Shown here: positions 61,228-64,000 of the stretch, piece after piece
Layout: each line of letters starts with the position of its first letter
How positions within the stretch are numbered: the stretch's first letter is position 1
Notes under the pieces: model-generated
What the model was told of the DNA's origin: nothing
What the model saw: only the letters and a program-made list of their open reading frames with translations
The model's database searches: none
Translations under genes and position numbers: made by a program
NCBI GenBank assembly: GCA_027451445.1
Contig: DAIDJG010000074.1
Location: 1 to 64,000 of the forward strand
Source: Singulisphaera sp.
GTDB lineage: Bacteria > Planctomycetota > Planctomycetia > Isosphaerales > Isosphaeraceae
Length of the DNA stretch: 64,000 nucleotides
Reading direction: 5' to 3'

Positions 61228-62721
61228 ATGTTGAAGCGCCGAACGATCAATAAACACGAACTGGGGGTCGCTCTCCTTTTGTTCCTGGCCATCCCGGGTA
61301 CCGGTTCGGCGGAGTTCCTCTATTTCGCCAAGGGGGGGCAGGTTCAGATCGGAGCCGAAATCCAGGGTCAAACCGTGCGGCTGGACACGCCCGACGGCCC
61401 TATTGAATTTCAAAGGAGCGACTTCCGCAAGATCGTCCCGGGGAACTGGCCCGAGCGGGATTGGGACGCGAGGGAGCGCGAGGCGCGTAAAGGGAACGCC
61501 GACGCGCGCTTCCAGGCGGCGTGGTGGGCGCTCGAGAATGGTTTGACGCCGCAGGCCGAGTCGATGCTGCGCCGGGTGCTCGAAGCGGACAGGAGCCACC
61601 AGCCGGCAGGGCGGATGGTTGCCGTCCTCGATCGGCTCAAGAACATACGCAAGGAGCCGGGGCTGGAGACGTTCCGGGGAGCGCTGGGGAGCGACTTTGA
61701 GGTGGCGCGGAGTGACCACTTTGTGCTCTTGCACCAGCACACCGAGAAGGAAGCCGCAGAACGGCTCGAGCTGCTCGACCGTGTCGAACGCAGTTTCTTT
61801 CTGATGATGGCGGCCCGCGGGATCGAACTGCGGATTCCGCCGAGACGGCTGGTGTCGGCGTGGTTTGGGGAGCAATCCGATTATCTGACGTTTCTCAAGG
61901 CGCACAATGCCGGAGCCTTCCTCTCGACGAGAGGCTACTTCCATCCCACGTACCAGGCGGTTGTTGCGTTCGACGCGAGGAGCACCAGGCAGCACAAGGA
62001 CGGAAAAGAGAACCTGGCCGCACGGCGTCGGGACCTCGACCGTCTGGCGAAGGCGATCGAACAGATGCCAGCGCGCAGCCGGTTGCGCATCGAATTCACA
62101 GGAGAGCCGGCGCGGACGCTGGGTAAGCCGGAAGCGAAGGAAGCGCTCCAGCGCCTGACACGCGACGTCGCGCGCATGGAGCTCATTCAGGACCTCGACC
62201 GCCGCGCGATCGACGTGGGGACCGCCGCCCACGAGCTGATCCATCAACTGGTCGCCGAGACGGGTCTTGCCCCCAATTTCGATGATTTTCCGCGCTGGCT
62301 TCATGAGGGCTTCGCGGCTCAATTTGAGGTCGTGCGCGGGGGGCGTTGGGCCGGGATCAGCCGCGCGCATGACTTGCGACTGCCGGATTGGCGCGCGATC
62401 AAAGGTGCGCCGCGACTGATAACCCGCGTCCAGGACCATGGGGCGGGTCGCGGTTACGACCGTGATGTTTATGCCGAGTCGTGGGGTCTGGTCTACTTCC
62501 TGCGCCAACGACATCCCGATGCGTTCCTGACGTACGTCGACAAGTTGCGCAGTCCCGACCACGAGTCGGCACGTGGTCCGGAACGTAACCTCAAACTCTT
62601 TCAGGCTGCGTTCGGCGACGATCTCGTGAAGCTCGAGACGGAGTGGCGCGAATTCCTGGACTCGGTTCGCACGCCGTTGGAGGAGGCGGATTCCCCCGTC
62701 GTTCCGGAGCGCGAGAGGTAG
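61228..62721 (+). CDS. DUF1570-family exported metalloprotease-like protein
   Basis: 497 residues from the ATG at 61228, with GGAAGGG upstream. A signal-like hydrophobic stretch (GVALLLFLAIPGTGSAEF) is followed by a tetratricopeptide-like helical region (residues ~85-140), then the DUF1570 domain. This holds a zinc-protease motif H335-E-L-I-H339 (AAHELIHQLVAETG) and, 18 residues on, the third-ligand region PRWLHEGFAAQFE, the arrangement of gluzincin peptidases. The C-terminal YAESWGLVYFLRQRHPDAFL is also typical. DUF1570 is abundant in planctomycetes with unknown substrates. Extracytoplasmic peptidase activity is inferred from the intact motifs. Confidence 0.88.
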   Translation: MLKRRTINKHELGVALLLFLAIPGTGSAEFLYFAKGGQVQIGAEIQGQTVRLDTPDGPIEFQRSDFRKIVPGNWPERDWDAREREARKGNADARFQAAWWALENGLTPQAESMLRRVLEADRSHQPAGRMVAVLDRLKNIRKEPGLETFRGALGSDFEVARSDHFVLLHQHTEKEAAERLELLDRVERSFFLMMAARGIELRIPPRRLVSAWFGEQSDYLTFLKAHNAGAFLSTRGYFHPTYQAVVAFDARSTRQHKDGKENLAARRRDLDRLAKAIEQMPARSRLRIEFTGEPARTLGKPEAKEALQRLTRDVARMELIQDLDRRAIDVGTAAHELIHQLVAETGLAPNFDDFPRWLHEGFAAQFEVVRGGRWAGISRAHDLRLPDWRAIKGAPRLITRVQDHGAGRGYDRDVYAESWGLVYFLRQRHPDAFLTYVDKLRSPDHESARGPERNLKLFQAAFGDDLVKLETEWREFLDSVRTPLEEADSPVVPERER

Positions 62722-62814
62722 CGGTACGAACGCTCAAGCCAATTTGTACGGGCGTCTGGTCCACCCTTGTAGAATGTAGTGCGATACGAGCAAATGCGGA
62801 CGAGGTGGTATGCC

Positions 62815-64000
62815 ATGCGAAGGTGGATCGTCGCGTTGGGATTGCTAGTCGAATTTGTGGTTCCGTCGCACGCCCAAGAGACGGATTCGGCGGCCGACCG
62901 AGGCAGGCGGGCAATGACGGAAACCGGGTTTCTCAAACCCGCCTGGAGCGATGCCGCGTTTCTCCGCGCCGGGAGCCTCTGGAAAGAGGGAGCGCCTGAT
63001 CCGGAGGAAGACCGCGCTGACTACACCCGTGCCTTCACCCATCGATACGGATTGCACCCGGCACCGTTCGAGAACGACGGTCTGCCGATGGGTCTCAAGC
63101 GCGGCGTCCTGGCAGACGGGACGAAACGCGGAATCCAGATCGACTGCCTGGTTTGCCACGGAGGCTCAATCGGTGGAACCAGTTATGTGGGACTGGGGAA
63201 CACTCAGCTCAACCTCAAGGCGCTTCTGAACGAGTTGACGCTCGCCGATCGACGAGCGTTGCCTCCCAGCACGTTCGTGCTCAATTCGTCGCGAGGCACG
63301 GTGAACGCGGGAATGGTCGCGGCCGTGCTGCTGAGCGTGCGGAATACCGACCTGTCCTTCCGGTATTTCCCGCTGCCGATGGGAACCAACTTGCCGGAGA
63401 TGGACGTGCCCCCCTGGTGGCACATGGCGCGGAAGGCCACGATGTACTATGACGGGCGGACCGATGCACGCTCGGTCCGGTCGAGCATGCAGTTCTTGCT
63501 TGGCGAGAAGACGCTCGAGCAATTCAAGGACCTCGAACCCACGTTCCGGGATATCCTGGCGTACTTCAAGAGCCTGAAACCGCCGCCTTATCCGTTCGCC
63601 GTTGATCGGGCGCGGGCTGAGCGCGGGCGTGTGGTGTTCAAGGAGAACTGTGCCCGCTGCCATGGGACTTACGGCCCCGACGGCGTGTACCCGAACAAGA
63701 TCGTTGAGCTCGATGTCATCGGCACTGATCCGGCGCGAGCACACGGTTTGGGATTGCCGCTTGTCAAGCACTACAACGCGACGTGGTTCGGTGAGGACTA
63801 TCCGGTCAACGAGAAGATGACGGGCTATCAGGCCCCGCCGCTCGATGGGATTTGGGCGACGGCGCCCTATCTGCACAACGGGTCTGTCCCAACGCTCGCG
63901 GCGCTCCTCGACTCGAGCCAGCGTCCGACCCGATTCAAACGGCCGCCGTCAACCGGCTTTGAGCACTACGATACGGTCAACGTCGGCTGGAAACATGAAG
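62815..64000 (+). CDS. Diheme cytochrome c-type protein (partial, runs off the right edge)
   Basis: 395 codons are visible. The start ATG at 62815, with GAGGTGG upstream, gives a signal peptide (MRRWIVALGLLVEFVVPSHA). Two heme-binding motifs are seen: C111-L-V-C-H115 and C279-A-R-C-H283. Near the edge the motif WATAPYLHNGSVPTLAALLD is the region typical of diheme cytochrome/thiol-oxidoreductase or peroxidase-like proteins, supplying a distal Met or His ligand environment. A periplasmic electron-transfer or redox enzyme is likely. It follows the DUF1570 gene after 93 bases on the same strand, possibly as an operon. The C-terminus lies outside the window. Confidence 0.88.
   Translation, partial: MRRWIVALGLLVEFVVPSHAQETDSAADRGRRAMTETGFLKPAWSDAAFLRAGSLWKEGAPDPEEDRADYTRAFTHRYGLHPAPFENDGLPMGLKRGVLADGTKRGIQIDCLVCHGGSIGGTSYVGLGNTQLNLKALLNELTLADRRALPPSTFVLNSSRGTVNAGMVAAVLLSVRNTDLSFRYFPLPMGTNLPEMDVPPWWHMARKATMYYDGRTDARSVRSSMQFLLGEKTLEQFKDLEPTFRDILAYFKSLKPPPYPFAVDRARAERGRVVFKENCARCHGTYGPDGVYPNKIVELDVIGTDPARAHGLGLPLVKHYNATWFGEDYPVNEKMTGYQAPPLDGIWATAPYLHNGSVPTLAALLDSSQRPTRFKRPPSTGFEHYDTVNVGWKHE

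Noticed and set aside
61222-62562. Minus-strand frame of 446 codons opposite the DUF1570 gene
   Set aside because: The plus strand has a signal peptide, HELIH and the third-ligand motif; the minus frame is a high-GC shadow.

Overview
The window looks like a chromosomal segment of a high-GC planctomycete, most likely of the Isosphaeraceae/Gemmatales type. The evidence is seen directly: two DUF1592/DUF1552 cytochrome-type gene pairs, three predicted exported proteins that carry the planctomycete-specific N-terminal LExLExRxLL motif (Planc_extracel family), a formylglycine-type sulfatase, a DUF1570 metalloprotease, and many long palindromic intergenic repeats. The family-level placement is inference.

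Layout. 1-667 (minus) is a chimeric open frame cut by the window edge: the signal peptide and CxxCH domain of a planctomycete cytochrome run in frame into an IS256-type transposase core. 951-5602 is the first DUF1592-DUF1552 pair. 5950-6050 holds a remnant of a glycosyltransferase gene. 6127-29562 (minus) is one uninterrupted gene for a 7,811-residue surface protein built from at least four kinds of repeat, including 16 copies of a ~110-residue unit at an almost exact 330 bp period. 30229-34714 is a second DUF1592-DUF1552 pair, transcribed divergently from the giant gene. It is followed by a DUF4214 surface protein and a sulfatase on the minus strand.

36-51 kb is accessory in character. It holds a DUF3987 protein with a repetitive C-terminal tail, an unrecognised two-gene operon ending in a PIN-like nuclease (42658-44012), a truncated IS110 transposase next to a 316 bp element with 29 bp inverted ends, a second large surface protein whose N-terminal repeats resemble those of the giant protein, and an acyltransferase-3 membrane protein.

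50.9-56.7 kb is a tyrosine/homogentisate catabolic cluster: a heme-oxygenase-like diiron protein, 4-hydroxyphenylpyruvate dioxygenase, an unknown protein, a fumarylacetoacetate-hydrolase-family protein and homogentisate 1,2-dioxygenase. Most spacers in the cluster hold a different long palindrome, and copies of one ~200 bp element lie on either side of the four downstream genes. 57-60.8 kb (minus) is a glucokinase-GH63 glycosidase pair. The right end carries a DUF1570 metalloprotease-like protein and a diheme cytochrome that runs off the edge.

Best candidates for something undescribed are the PIN-linked operon at 42658-44012, the giant repeat protein with its homogenised array, the cytochrome-transposase chimera, and the dense population of unrelated palindromic elements between 36 and 61 kb. 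No rRNA, tRNA or CRISPR array was recognised.
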